Source: Apis mellifera
Lineage: Eukaryota; Arthropoda; Insecta; Hymenoptera; Apidae
Direction: 5' to 3'
Assembly (NCBI RefSeq): GCF_003254395.2
Contig: NC_037650.1
Location: 8,122,071-8,186,070 of the forward strand
DNA: 64,000 bases
Shown here: piece after piece, positions 14,013 through 25,933 of the stretch
Layout of the letters: each line of letters starts with the position of its first letter
Position numbering within the stretch: the first letter of the stretch is position 1
Position numbers and translations under genes: made by a program
The notes under the pieces: model-generated
Seen by the model: the letters and a program-made list of their open reading frames with translations, nothing else
The model's database searches: none
What the model was told of the DNA's origin: nothing

Positions 14013-15113
14013 GTATCGTCCCGATCCTCTCGATATTGTAATCAAGTAATTCGCGTGGATCGTATCGCCCACAGCGATATTGCACCGGTTGCCCGGCAAA
14101 GTTGCCGAAGATTCACCGAGAATATCAAGATATCGATTGGGGTATCGATGGATATCTGCCCCACGTACACCCTATATCCGGCTTATATCGTGGCTTCTTC
14201 TATGTCCCGTGGCCCTTATCGATTATCGATCATTTCCGCGCCGTAGGGACCTCGTCTGGGTCAGAGAGGTTAATGCAAAATCAACGCCGATTTGCGCCGT
14301 CTATTCGCCGTTTTATCGAATCAAGATTGGTCAGAGTGCGTTGGATGAGAGATTGAAGAGATTTTTCTACTGGTGTCTCGATGAAAAAGTTGCATAGATT
14401 CGAACAATTAAAGAATTTGCAAGAATATTTGTGATGGATGTATTTTGTATAGAATAATTTTTTTTTTTTCTTAAGAAGGATTTGCAGATTCGTTTCGTTT
14501 CGTCGATGGTTAAGGAAGAGAAATATTTTGAAAATATGGGAAAATTGGAAGGCGGCAGATTGTGAATAGGACGCGCTCGTACACGCGTTTGGCAAGCACG
14601 GTCCTCTTTGATTCGATTGTCCCTCGTGCATTAGAACCTGCAGCAACGATGACAATGGCCTTACGGGAATATTTGCAAACGACGTGATTCCATTGTCGGC
14701 TCGAGGCAGGCTCGTCGATTCAACTCGTGGATACATGGAAACCAGAGTTTTGAAACGCGTGACGACATTCGTATAATGGCTCGCTAACGACTCGACATCT
14801 GTCGTGTAGTTATTCGAGGCAAATGACGCTTCGACGCCTTCCCGCAGAGTGAGAGAGGATCCGGCCAACTTTCCAACCGTTCGTCCATCCTTCCACTCGA
14901 TTTTCTTTCCCATTCCATTTCGCTACCGCGCGAATACTAGAGATTGAATAAAAAAAAAGAGGAAGAAGGAACAAGCGTTCGTTAATTTTCTTAATAATTT
15001 TCTTAAAATACGAATTCTCGAAAAAATTCAAAAAGTATATTATTTACAAGATTGTAAATCGATTCTCCTTATACAATCTTCAACAAAGAATTACCACGAT
15101 AAACTTACTTATC

Positions 15114-15505
15114 TAAATTATCTATCCTAATTTTAGAAGAAACATACTAATATTCAATTTTCCAATCTAACACAACTATCAACTTACATATTCAAAAAAT
15201 AACTTCTCCTTTCTTTTTCTTTACCAAATAATACCTAAATTATTAACCACCAATTTTATAAAATTATAAAAACAAAATTTAACATTTAATAAAAATATAT
15301 ATAAACTAAACTATTAAATTATCTATCCTAATTTTAGAAGAAACATACTGATATTCAATTTTCCAATCTAACACAACTATCAACTTACATATTCAAAAAA
15401 TAACTTCTCCTTTCTTTTTCTTTACCAAATAATACCTAAATTATTAACCATCAATTTTATAAAATTATAAAAACAAAATTTAACATTTAATAAAAATATA
15501 TATAT
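15114..15505. repeat. 201-bp tandem duplication, two near-identical copies
   Basis: Sequence from TAAATTATCTATCCTAATTT at 15114 recurs at 15315, an offset of 201 bp. The match runs about 190 bp to the TTTAATAAAAATATATATA end of each copy. I see only two internal substitutions: CATACTAAT versus CATACTGAT, and ACCACCAAT versus ACCATCAAT. The unit is AT-rich and noncoding. The near-identity suggests a recent duplication or recent gene conversion; an assembly artefact is also possible. Confidence 0.95.
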
Positions 15506-17281
15506 TCCAAAGCGAGCTAATGTTCAAAAAATAAAGGGACATCGTACCGTTTCATTTCGCCCGTCAAACACGTGGTGAAAGCGAGATCGAGTGGAGTTTG
15601 CAACGAGGCCGATACGGAACGGCCATTACGGTGGCCGGTAACGCGAGAAGGTTGGTAAATCGCGATTGATATGCAAATCCGTCGCATCATTAGTGGGCCG
15701 GTGAAGAAGCGGCGAGGAGGTGTGACCATTGCGGGAAAGAGGATTTCAAAGGGTGCGCTCCTTTCCGCGCATTCACTCGCGGAAAGGGAGGAGAGGAGGC
15801 GGGAAGGAGGTGATCGGTCGTTAAAGTGAAAAATTATGCCTGGCTACGATCATCTTCTCTTCCTTCCCGGATTCCAATTCAAACGGTTGCATCTGCAACG
15901 GTTGGTCAGCTGCAAGGGGTCAAGCCAATTAGAGGCCCGTTGGTGAGAAAGTGGTGACGGGTGGGAAGGGTGGGTGAAATGGAATTCCTACGGCTCGATT
16001 ATGCTGGTACGTAAATAGAGTGAAGTAATTGCTCCGATGACACGGGTGAATCGAAACGGGTTCGACTCGTTCTCGAGGATTCTACTTTCGATGGAAACTT
16101 GTTCAGAATTTTAATATTTTAATATACGTATTAGAGATATTAGAGAGATGTTACGTAGGAATGTTATTCGATTATTTTAATTTAGTTGACGATTTAAATC
16201 GATGATTTGTCAATTGAAAATTTAAGCAATGAGGAAATTTTTAAACTGCACGCGACATCTTTCAAATAAAGATAATTTGTTGAAATTACTCGTCACGGAT
16301 ATTATTTAATTCTTGATCAAGTTGTTAACTCTTGTTTCAACGGTCGTTTTATATTTTTCTTCGAGAACAAAGGCTACGGTCCAGTAATCATGGCTGACTT
16401 GAAATAATTATCATCAAGTTCAAGTCCGATTAATACGACTATGAACAACTTCATTCCTTCATCCGAAACGAGGCGGTGACGACGAGAAAAGAACAAACGT
16501 ACTTCTGGTATTTAACGTGAAGAATGGCGCGCGTCAGCATGATGGATAAACTCGGTTTCCCGCCGTACTTTATCGTAAATGGCGTGCGGAATATTGCAGA
16601 GGCGAAAACACAGATGGTCGTTGCAAAACTAGCTCCTAAGTAAGAGATTCCGTGGGAATAATTAAGAACATTTATTTCCAAGCGGGAAGCATCGTTGGTA
16701 ATATACCATTGCCGCGAAAACTTCAACATTTCTCGTTACGAAATATTATATTCAGAAATAAAGGAAAAGTTATCCGAGAAATGGAAATTATTTGGAGCTA
16801 AACAATATCCAACTTTTTTTCTTTTAATCACCTTTTCACAATATATAAATTTCCATAGTTTAACGATACTTTCATTCGCCATTACCAAAGATTTCTCCTC
16901 CTCGAAAATAATCATCCTCCCTCTCCTATCTTTTTGAAATTAATATCTAAATGTATTAATGCCAACGAGATAAAAGTTAAGTAGCTTGGCATTTATTCAA
17001 CCCGTTCCATTACATACGATAAGTTTCTCGTGTCTCGCTACGCAAATAATCTCGGCGATCGGGCAACGATACGATCGTTATACCGCTATTAAAACGAGAA
17101 GAACAAGCTATGGACGCTATTATCTTTCACCACATTACGCGGCAACTTGTTAACATCAATATCGTCTAAGGTTCGTTCCAGGATTGAATTTTACGTGGTA
17201 GGTGCGTACGTCAACAACGGGGAAAAGTCAAAGCACGTATTCTTTTCGACGAGTCGAAAAGACGTTTTCTTCTATATCTCT

Positions 17282-17294
17282 CCCCCCCCCCCCC
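17282..17294. repeat. C13 homopolymer
   Basis: Thirteen consecutive C residues after CTCTCT. Long C runs are rare in AT-rich insect DNA; similar runs of 11 and 10 occur near 49958 and 56362. Confidence 0.95.
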
Positions 17295-19549
17295 GTCATT
17301 ATGCTAATCCCGTATTTTAAATTTCATGCTCGGTTATGCGACCTACTTCACGGAGACCTGTCATTTCCCCCGCGGGTATCCTGACAGGATAATGAACCAT
17401 CCTCCGGTTTACGTTCAGCGAAACGAGGAAAAACGAGTTGATACGTTGGCATCGTGGATCGTTGGATTTCATGGGAGGATAAATTAAATTCTGTTCATCG
17501 GATGAAAATTTTTCGTGTTTTTCTTTTTTCTCCTTTTAAAAAAGAAAAAAAAGTATCTCGTTCAAAGTTTGCGCAAAGAGGAAAATTGTTTTAAAATTAC
17601 CTCACGGTGGGAGAAATTTCCGTATTTCTGTACAATTTTCAAGAAAGGAATTAAAGGGGAACTTTTTCTATATAAAATTTTTTTTTAATAATCTGATTGA
17701 AAATTTTCTGGAAATTTATTACTCGAATCGAAATATAATAACGTTTGCGAATTTTTAAACGACAAATCTCGAAACGAATTTCCAAAGAATTTGGGAAAAA
17801 ATTCCATTGTACGTATAAATTCACAACTTCCGTTTCCTCGATCAAAAAAAAAAATCCTCTCGAATAGACCATCTCGCCGAGATCAGTTCGCAGAAATGCG
17901 CATCGGGGTGGGACCCAGGGAGGAGCAAAAAAAAAAAAAAGAAAAAAAGAAAAATTTCAAACCAAGAAGGCAAGAGAAAAAAAAAAGAAGAGAAAGAAAA
18001 AACGAAATAAAAGAGGGAAGGAATTCTCGAGGTGCACTTCGAATCAAATCGTTCTTACGATCTCTTCCGAGATTCCCCCGGGGAACAATGGGAAAAGCCA
18101 TTGAAAAGGCAGTCTGGCTCTCCTCCTGGTGAATGAAACGCTCGCGCAATGGATCTCGAAAATTCTCGATATCCTTCCCGAACGTGCAAGGAAGATGGGG
18201 GGTGGCGGAGAGAAGGAAAAGAAGAAGAAGAAAAAAATTAGACAAAAATGACCGGATGTGGATAATCCCTCCACGGTTACCCACGGCTCGTGGCCGAAGA
18301 AAACGAGACGAAGTTGAAAAAGAAAAAGAGAAAGAAAGAGAGAGAGAGGGAGGGAAGGAGACGAGGAATCGGAAGAGGAGAGGAGAGGATGTCGGTGAAA
18401 AATGGACGATGCACGTTTCGCAGAGCGGAGAAGAGATACGACGCCGAGATCCGGCCGACGCCTAATCCTGTTTTGAAAACTCGGTCTCGCATGACCGTGA
18501 CAAACTCGACACCTACAGATAGTTTATGGCGATGGCCCCTATCCCCGTGCAACGTTTGCGCCTCTCGCCATTATCTCACGCAGCCTGTCTCGAAAAGTTT
18601 CTCGCCTTGTGGAGTGGGAAGCGGCCGGTCACCGGTATCACGGCCGAATCTTGCGCGTTCCTCTTTCTCGCGTTCATTAATTGGCCGGGTTATCTTTGGA
18701 CGCCGATCGAATCTCAAGGGTGAGCGTTCAATAAGACGCCACGATATCGGTCGTCCATTTTTTAACGGAGCCCTTTTATTCGCCCCGTTATTAATCTTCC
18801 TTTGTGCGAGCGGTCGGATTTGATAAATACCTTTGGCGGATTTTCGTGTATCTCGATGGAGCCGTGTATGTGTAAGTGTGTGTGTGTATGTGTGCGTGTG
18901 GAGAGAGAGAGTACCACTGGTGTTCATTTGCCGATGGGCAATTAATTAGAGGCACGTCGTTGGGAAGATGATGGTTTATGTAGATGTTTGTTGTTAGTTT
19001 CCAGAGATTCGTGGTTGGAAATTATGGTGAAGAGTTCAATGGAAGAGAGTATATTTGAAATAGAATGAAAATTTTTGAACGTAGATTGAAAAATATTGGA
19101 AAAGAGCGGCGTGTATATGTCTATAAAATCACATGCTCGATAAAGATCCTCAAGTTTATTCCTGGTATTTGATCAACTGAAAAAGTAAAGAGACGATGGT
19201 TCGAGTGGATAAATAAATAAGAATATAAAAACAGATAAGTATAATATAAATTCGACTCGATTAAAATTTAATCTTGGTCCCACATCCCCGTTCCAAAATA
19301 TGGTATCCCATTTAGAACAAATCACCCGAATAAACCTAATCCTTCCCTCGAACGCGAATTTATATCCACCATTAAACGATATCTCTCGGCTGCCTAACAA
19401 TACCGCGATAAGCTCCCTGAAATTCAACCGGGCGAGAGCCACCAGTGGTCGGGAATTCGTGCAATGGCGCGCGAATTTCGGCCGGTTCCCCCGACGAGAA
19501 GAAAATTGAATCCGTGGCTTAGGATCGTTTACACCGGCTGCCGTCCGTC

Positions 19550-19678
19550 ATGTCGCGTCGCGTGGTTTTGCACGAGGCGAAGAGTGTGTTTCTCCTCTTG
19601 GAAATCTGTCTAGTCGCGTGGCGAGTCGCGGGCGTTGCCCGGTGCACGCCTTTCAAAGATCCTATCGTCCGTGTCTGA
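19550..19678 (+). other. Candidate 42-residue small ORF with signal-like N-terminus
   Basis: An ATG at 19550 opens 42 codons to TGA at 19676-19678 in a CpG-rich block. The peptide starts MSRRVVLHEAKS, has a hydrophobic stretch (VFLLLEICLVAWRVAGVA) and then RCTPFKDP, which resembles a signal peptide with an AGVA cleavage end. It could be a small secreted peptide or a first exon, but no strong splice donor lies in frame before the stop, and I recognise no family. A chance ORF is the more likely explanation. Confidence 0.12.
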
Positions 19679-20078
19679 CGTATCCCTCGTCTCGTTTCGC
19701 CAGGCTAATTAACTCCGTGCCAAGCGAAATCAGAAACTCCCTCCTATTACGATAGAGAGAGGGAGGGAGGGAGGGTGGAGCATGATTTTCGGGAGGAACG
19801 TTTACGAGGAATTTCAGGATTCGTGTTTTTTTGCGAGAGAGATTTGTTGTTAAAATGGATCGGAGTTAAGGATGCGTGAACGCACGTGTTCTTTCGTTAC
19901 GCGATAAAGCTCCGAGTTGCGAACACTGTGGCTCCATCTGGGTTTATCGAAACGAGATATCTCCGTACTAATCCTCTCTTCGAATGTTACTTTAGATTTG
20001 TTATGAATCATTTCTTCCAAGAATTTTACATTTCATTATGATTCATATGTATTGGCAATACGATCTTCCAAAAATACT

Positions 20079-20955
20079 CACGAAAATTCAAATGATAAAG
20101 GCACGATTCCAAAAATCGAAAACTTTTAAAATTAACCCTTAAATAAAAAAAAATACACGAGGAATATTAAAAAGGTTTAAAAAACAAAACATTGATTGCT
20201 AATTACATTCACGAAAATTCAAATGATAAAGGCACGATTCTAAAAATTGGAAACTTTTAAAACTAACCTTTAAATAAAAAGAAATACGTGAGGAATATTA
20301 AGAAGATTTGAAAAACAAAACATTGATCGCTAATTAGATTCAGGAAAATTCAAATAATAAAAACACGATTCCAAAAATTGGAAACTTTTAAAATTTAAAT
20401 AAAAAAAAATACACGAAGAATATTAAGAAGGTTTGAAAAACAAAACTGATCGCTCACGAAAATTCAAATGATAAAGGCTCGATTCCAAAAATCGGAAATT
20501 TTTAAAACTAACCCTTAAATAAAAAGAAATACGCGAGGAATATTAAAAAGATTTGAAAAACAAAACATTGATCGCTAATTAGACTTAGGAAAATTCAAAT
20601 AATAAAGATACGATTCCAAAAATTGGAAACTTTTAAAATTAACCCTTAAATAAAAAGAAATACACGAGAAATATTAAGAAGGTTTGAAAAACAAAACTGA
20701 TCGCTAATTACACTCATGAAAATTCAAATAATAAAGACACGATTCCAAAAATCAGAAACTTTTAACTCTTAAATAAAAAAAAAATATACGAGGAACTTTA
20801 AAAAGGTTTGAAAAACAAAACTGATCGTTCACGAAAATTCGAATGATAAAGGCTCGATTCCAAAAATCGAAAACTTTTAAAACTAACCCTTAAATAAAAA
20901 GAAATACACGAGGAATATTAAGAAGATTTGAAGAACAAAACATTGATCGCTAACC
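20079..20955. repeat. Tandem array of about seven 131-bp units
   Basis: Copies begin at about 20079, 20210, 20341, 20455, 20586, 20715 and 20830. Spacings are 131, 131, 114, 131, 129 and 115 bp. Each copy starts with ACGAAAATTCAAATGATAAA or a close variant, then a CACGATTCCAAAAAT block, TTTTAAA, TTAAATAAAAA, an AATACACGAGGAATATTAA block and AAAACAAAAC. The shorter units lack part of the linker around CATTGATCGCTAATTA or the TTAACCC segment. The array is AT-rich with no ORF. It ends where CTAACCTAACCC and unique sequence begin. Its arrangement resembles a small satellite or minisatellite that has undergone unequal exchange. Confidence 0.93.
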
Positions 20956-21544
20956 TAACCCCCGACATTGTTCCCGATCCACCAGACATACCCATATTTA
21001 TACACCTATCGTTTCTCCTCAGAAACAAACCTCCTCTCTCGTATTTCCGTGGCCCATAACTCTTGGGTGTGGGGGTCGGCGTGCGTGGAAACTGACGTGC
21101 TACCAAGGAAACGAGGTCCGCGGCGATAAATCAGCGGATTCGTTAGCGGAATCTTCCTGAATCCATTTGTCCCGGGAGCCCGGTGTCAGCCCAACTAGAT
21201 CCCGCTGTTTCGACAACACGGTGTCGTGTTCGAGCGGGCGACCTCGCCGTCTCGCTCCCACCTCCTCTCTCTTTCTCTCTCTCTCTTTCTCTTTCTTGCT
21301 CGCTCTCTCGCCAACGTTTCCTCCCTCGTGACCGGTGCTACGCGCATCTGCACGCTTCATTGAACATTCCGCGCGCGAAACATTGTGCAACCCGCGCGGC
21401 TCAGCTAGAGCAGAACGGCCGCTGCATCGATATTTATGGATCTCTGCCGCGTGCACCGAAAGTGTACGTACGGCCGCGATTTTTTCCCTATCCTCAGAAA
21501 AACGGAACGATTTGCGGCGTGCGCCTGCCTCGTGATCCGTTCGC

Positions 21545-21587
21545 TTCGCCTATCCCTTAATTAAATTTATCAGTCTCGATGGCGGCT
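21545..21587 (+). repeat. Dispersed 42-bp motif, copy A
   Basis: TTCGCCTATCCCTTAATTAA, then ATTTATCAGTC, then GATGGCGGCT. It recurs about 420 bp downstream at 21968-22009 with small changes and equal order. The central TTAATTAAATTTAT resembles homeodomain-type binding sequence; that functional reading is inference only. Confidence 0.6.
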
Positions 21588-21967
21588 CGTTTTTTTTTCA
21601 TTTTCGCAAAACGATATGTACGCACTGTGAGAAGTCTCGTCACGAAATGAGAATTTTGAATAGGTAATGTGTACATATATATAAATATATTGTACACAAA
21701 GGATTAAAGCGAAACGAAACGGACGATTGTACACAAAGGATTAAAGTAGTGTTATGAAACGATTGTCATTTATTATTAACGTGTTTTCGATAATCGATCG
21801 AAGAATATTGTTGGAAAAATAAATGATATGTAAATGATCATTCGTTGAAAATTCATACTATTTCCTATAATGAATATTCGACTCGCGCGTATTCGCTCAG
21901 GAGACCGAAAAGGTGGTCAGAGAATGAAACGATCGGCAACAATTTGCATCTGTTCATGGTCCACGCT

Positions 21968-22009
21968 TTCGCCTATCCGTTAATTAAATTTATTGGTCGC
22001 ATGGCGGCT
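21968..22009 (+). repeat. Dispersed 42-bp motif, copy B
   Basis: TTCGCCTATCCGTTAATTAA, then ATTTATTGGTC, then CATGGCGGCT. This is the partner of the copy at 21545. The flanks outside the 42 bp are not clearly similar, so this is a short shared block rather than part of a long duplication. Confidence 0.6.
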
Positions 22010-22043
22010 GACCTTTTGCCTGCTTCCACCGGGACGCGTGTCC

Positions 22044-22086
22044 CGTACACGTACACGTGCACGTACACGTACTATACACGTACATG
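22044..22086. repeat. Imperfect (GTACAC)n repeat
   Basis: Repeated ACGTAC and ACGTGC hexamers with an embedded CACGTG E-box core. Alternating purine-pyrimidine sequence throughout. Confidence 0.8.
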
Positions 22087-24630
22087 TGGCAATCATAAAT
22101 TTCTGGATGCTTGATTTATCGGTTTACCCGATCGCGGCGTTGATCCCGCGCGTAGGTGTCTCCATACGCCGCGAGGGAATGATTAACGCTCGATGGACGC
22201 GATTAAGCGGTTGTTGTACAGCGCGGAATTCGCGAAAGCTTGGAATTGATTGTCGTCGAGATTGGGTCCAGCTTCGAATAATTCGCATTCGCTTCGTGGA
22301 TTCTTTGCATAAAATCGTCTTCAAAACATCGTTGACAATATCGTTTGATAATTTGTCAATGGATACGAAAAAAAGTACGAAAGTTCGAGCGGATAAGTAA
22401 TATGTTTAAATAATATGTTAAAATATAAGAGTAAAGGTTTTGGAAACGTTGCGCTTGATTTTCAATAAAATATCTAGAATCGAAGAATTCGTTGTAACCA
22501 AATATATATATATAATTCTTTAAATTTTTTAATTTCTGTAAATTGGATTAAGAGGTTCCATTATTGTCACGAGTGAGAAGGAGAATCTAGGGAGAGTCAT
22601 AAATTTTTTCGACAGCTTCCGGCCGAATATATCGGACAACTTTTCTGCTCTAAATTTAATAAACCGGGGCGAAAAAATCCTGAAAGCCCCGTAAAAAAGC
22701 GGCGCACAATGGCGCTGAAATCGAGTTTCGAGCTCTCGTAAATTGCACGTTTGACTGGACTCGAAGGGCACGGGGTCACGTGTCGCTCGAACAAGGAGAA
22801 GGACATTTTTATTCCTCCTCCCTCACCTTTCACCTTTTCTAAACCCACCCCTCCCTCCTCGCGTATGCACGCGTGAATGCGGTCTACGCGTTGGATTTCA
22901 CGTTGGATCGCGCCCCTCCACCGGCCTGGATTTATCGGCCGGGAAAAAGGCTCGCTCGGGGTATTCTCGTAATCCTTTGCCTGTGGACCACGTTGCCGGC
23001 CCCTTTGATGCGTGGACGTGGGCCACGCAAATCGAATCGGTCGCCGTCTCATCACGTCCCATCCAAATCACAGCCATTCCGCGTAACCGAGTCTGATTAT
23101 AATTTATGCCCCTCTCCCGTCGCCTCTTCTTCCTTCGGCTTCCGTCGTCTCACCTACGCTTTCGACCGTAGAAGAAAAGAAGAGATTCGAAATAATTACG
23201 AGAAAGTGACAGATTTTCGTTAGATGCTAGAAATCTCCGTTCGAGAAAAATATTTTTCGAAAGGACATTGTATAATTTTCTCGAAGTTAGATGAAGCAGG
23301 TAGTTGTTGAAGATACGTTTGATCATTGAATTTTAAGTTAAAAAGAAAGAAACGAATTCGATAATGTGCTTCTAATTTCTCAATTTTTATGTTATACGCT
23401 CGAGTTATTCGATTGATTCGTTTCCTATCAAATTATTACTAATCGATAAATTTCTTTCGTTTTCGATCCGTATTTATAATAATAATAAGCAAGTATAATT
23501 AAAGTTACGATGATAAAAATTAAAGTGTAGCAGGATCGTTCTAACGTCGGCCATGTTTCGTAACGTGTACACGGTTAATTCCTATGGCGTACACGGTGTT
23601 ATGAATAGCGAGAACGTGTGCAATGAATCGTGCAGCGCGTGCAACTCGTGGAAAGGATATATTCTATAGAAATCTGGGTTATTCCGCGCATCCGACGTTG
23701 ATTATAATTTATTCCGGTCCCGGGCAGAAATGCTTCCGTCGTCGGCGAAATAGTCTCTATCTTCGAGATCGTGTTGCAATATATCACAAGTCGTGATTTC
23801 ATCCGTGCTCAGCTTGTGAATTTCTGCTATGATTTACCCAGATATATCGTATTCTCTTTCCCCAACCGGACTCTTCTCGATAAATATTATAACTAAATAT
23901 TATTTTCTTCCGATAAACTTTTCCACGTTTCGTTGATTATATCAGATTTCTTCGATTGAAATTTAAAAAAAAGAAAAAATTAATAACTATTCCAGAAGAA
24001 TCCAAATACCTCAACTTACTATTCATCACGTATTGTTACATGATTGATAACAGAATTAAAATTAAAATTAAAATTCTGAGGACAATCTTTCCTACAATTA
24101 TTTCTTATTTATGTCTTTATATAAATCAAACGTACTAAAAAGCGATCCTTTTCTACTTACTCGAATAAAATAAATTTTGAGAAAGAGACGTTTTTAACAG
24201 ACGTTTCACACGATTCTCCAAACTCGGAGACGCAAGTGCAGAGAAAGGAGGAATTCACGTGGCCACCTTCCGCGACCTACGAATTTACGAACATCCTGGA
24301 ACCTACCACCGGACCCTCCCTTCCCCTTTCGACATGTATCGCATCCAGACCGACACGAATACGAACGTTTCGCTGTCGACACGCCACGGGCATGTTTTCT
24401 CAGCTGGTGCCCTAACTCTCGATCTCGAACGATCCTCCCTACCCCGTGCACCTTAGCCAGGATCCTGGTGGATCCTTTCAAGACACGGTCGGCTACCCAC
24501 AAAGGATCTGCCCTTTCATACGCACGTTATTATACTCTTTACAGAATATCCGTTCCACCTTCTCCCTCGTTCGAACGAGTAGAGGAACGAGGGAAGAAGA
24601 GGTGGAAGAGATGGAAGGAAAAAGGAGAAT

Positions 24631-24653
24631 TCTCTCTCTCTCTCTCTCTCTCT
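24631..24653. repeat. (TC)n microsatellite
   Basis: Eleven TC units preceding a TTTC-rich tract. Confidence 0.95.
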
Positions 24654-25048
24654 TTCTTTCTTGGATAACTAAGGCTTGCGTGTTGGTGTTTTGCGTCGTG
24701 TGTACGTGCATATACGCCCACGCTTTGTGAAGATCGAGAGAGCTGGAGGGCAGGGTGGACGTTTCGACGAAAGCCTCGAGATTTTCTCGTTTAATTTGTT
24801 GTTATAGCTGCTTGAGACGCGAGGATCGGCCCATCCCCCTCGATCCTCAAACATTCATTATGTTTTTTTGTAACACATCCACCAACGCGACTGGAATTGC
24901 GGCTTTTACGCGCCACCCTGCTCGCTCCTCTCGAGATCTGTATTTCGCCTGTATCCGTCCTGTGTGTACGCCCGTCTTTATTAATAGAGGGAAGAAAAAG
25001 GGATGGATCACAGAGGGTTGCCGTTGTGCATCGAGGGCGGAGGGAAAT

Positions 25049-25354
25049 GTGAACGATATATCGAGAGAAGAGGTAAGAAATAATATATTAATTTTGTTAA
25101 TATAGAAGATATAGAATTATTAGGTTATTATAATTATTGGAAATGCTGGAATTTGTGAAAGAAATAATTTTATAATAAATGTATATTATATATATTTCCA
25201 CGTGAACGATATATCGAGAGAAGAGATAAGAAATAATATATTAATTTTGTTAATATTCAAGATATAGAATTATTAGGTTATTATAATTATTGGAAATGCT
25301 GGAATTTGTGAAAGAAATAATTTTACAATAAATGTATATTATATATATTTCCAC
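25049..25354. repeat. 153-bp tandem duplication
   Basis: Copy one (25049-25201) and copy two (25202-25354) share GTGAACGATATATCGAGAGA at their start and TATTATATATATTTCCAC at their end, with few differences. One difference is AAGAGGTAAGAAAT in copy one versus AAGAGATAAGAAAT in copy two, so a sequence resembling a splice donor exists only in the first. Another is AATATAGAAG versus AATATTCAAG. No coding function is apparent. Confidence 0.93.
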
Positions 25355-25933
25355 ATAAAAATCCGTTCATCAGCGTATAATAACACTATAATTCTATCAT
25401 TTATCTTAAATAAATTTTGTGTCACGAAAAATTGAACCTTTTCACAAAATAAATAAATAAATATACTCACATCGCACGATATATTTTTCAGCTTGCACTA
25501 AGAACGATATATAACGATATATAGAACAGATAGAAATTGCACTTGACGAAACTCAATTGAGCAATTGATCGCATCTTATCGACGGCTGCGTCACGGTTTG
25601 CATCTGATGCGATTAGGAGGCTGTATTATCGCGGTCCATTAGCGATTGTTTGTTAAGAAAGAGCAAGTCAATCTTCCACGTTCGACGAATCGTGATGAAT
25701 GCAGCTCAGACAGCCTCGAAAATCTAGTGAACCGTTTACAGGGCCTAGGCGGATCCCTTCTGTCCGATTTGCCACATTTTCCTCCTCCCTCCTTCCTCTG
25801 TCAGACATTGCTGTTAGCTTCTCCAGTTCTCGAGGATTTCCAAGATCCAAACTTGGATCTCAAGCAGAAGGAGAGAGAGAGAGAGAGAAGCGTACTTCCC
25901 TCTGAGAAATTATTCTTCGATAAGGATGGCTCG
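25355..25933. other. Calaxin 3' flank
   Basis: The right part, next to the calaxin stop codon, probably includes the 3' untranslated region on the minus strand. No canonical AATAAA is seen on that strand in the ~300 nt past the stop, so the mRNA end cannot be placed. Farther left the sequence is AT-rich with repeated ACGATATATA words near 25500. Confidence 0.5.
25871..25888. repeat. (GA)n microsatellite
   Basis: Nine GA units about 45 bp beyond the calaxin stop codon, so probably within its 3' untranslated region as a CT tract on the mRNA strand. Confidence 0.93.

Larger units (their letters stand above)
9237..15113. other. No gene seen; mixed composition
   Basis: CpG-rich sequence occurs at about 10540-10800 and 12000-12260, separated by AT-rich DNA. 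A pyrimidine-dominated tract (CT-rich on the plus strand) covers about 11800-11990. The longest frame, 210 codons on the minus strand at 14281-14913, crosses AT-rich and lysine-run segments and does not look like a conserved protein. Confidence 0.6.
15506..20078. other. No confirmed gene; strong purine strand bias in part
   Basis: The plus strand is purine-dominated from about 17925 to 18020 and again at about 18185-18240 and 18295-18390, giving lysine/arginine/glutamate frames that are composition artefacts. GC-richer blocks lie at 15540-15830, 18400-18720 and 19430-19700; the last holds the small ORF described separately. (TG)n-like sequence occurs at about 18865-18900. Confidence 0.55.
20956..25048. 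other. No gene seen; CpG-rich blocks and a repeated motif
   Basis: CpG-dense segments lie at about 21050-21560 and 22590-23060, with AT-rich DNA between. The two 42-bp motif copies and the GTACAC repeat lie here. A 37-bp offset duplication of TGTACACAAAGGATTAAAG occurs at 21691 and 21728. No ORF shows a recognisable domain. Confidence 0.55.

Noticed and set aside
14281..14913. 210-residue ORF on the minus strand
   Set aside because: It is the second longest frame in the window, but it crosses a lysine homopolymer stretch and AT-rich DNA and has no recognisable domain or splice support.
16055..16085. tRNA T-arm-like GGGTTCGACTCG
   Set aside because: No matching acceptor, D or anticodon stems surround it. 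The same holds for GGTTCGA words near 5537 and 60980.
18133..18823. Lys/Arg/Glu-rich frames of 110 and 177 residues
   Set aside because: They are read from purine-rich simple sequence and have no independent coding support.
20079..20955. CRISPR-like regular spacing
   Set aside because: The whole unit repeats with no unique spacers, the units are about 131 bp, and the genome is eukaryotic.
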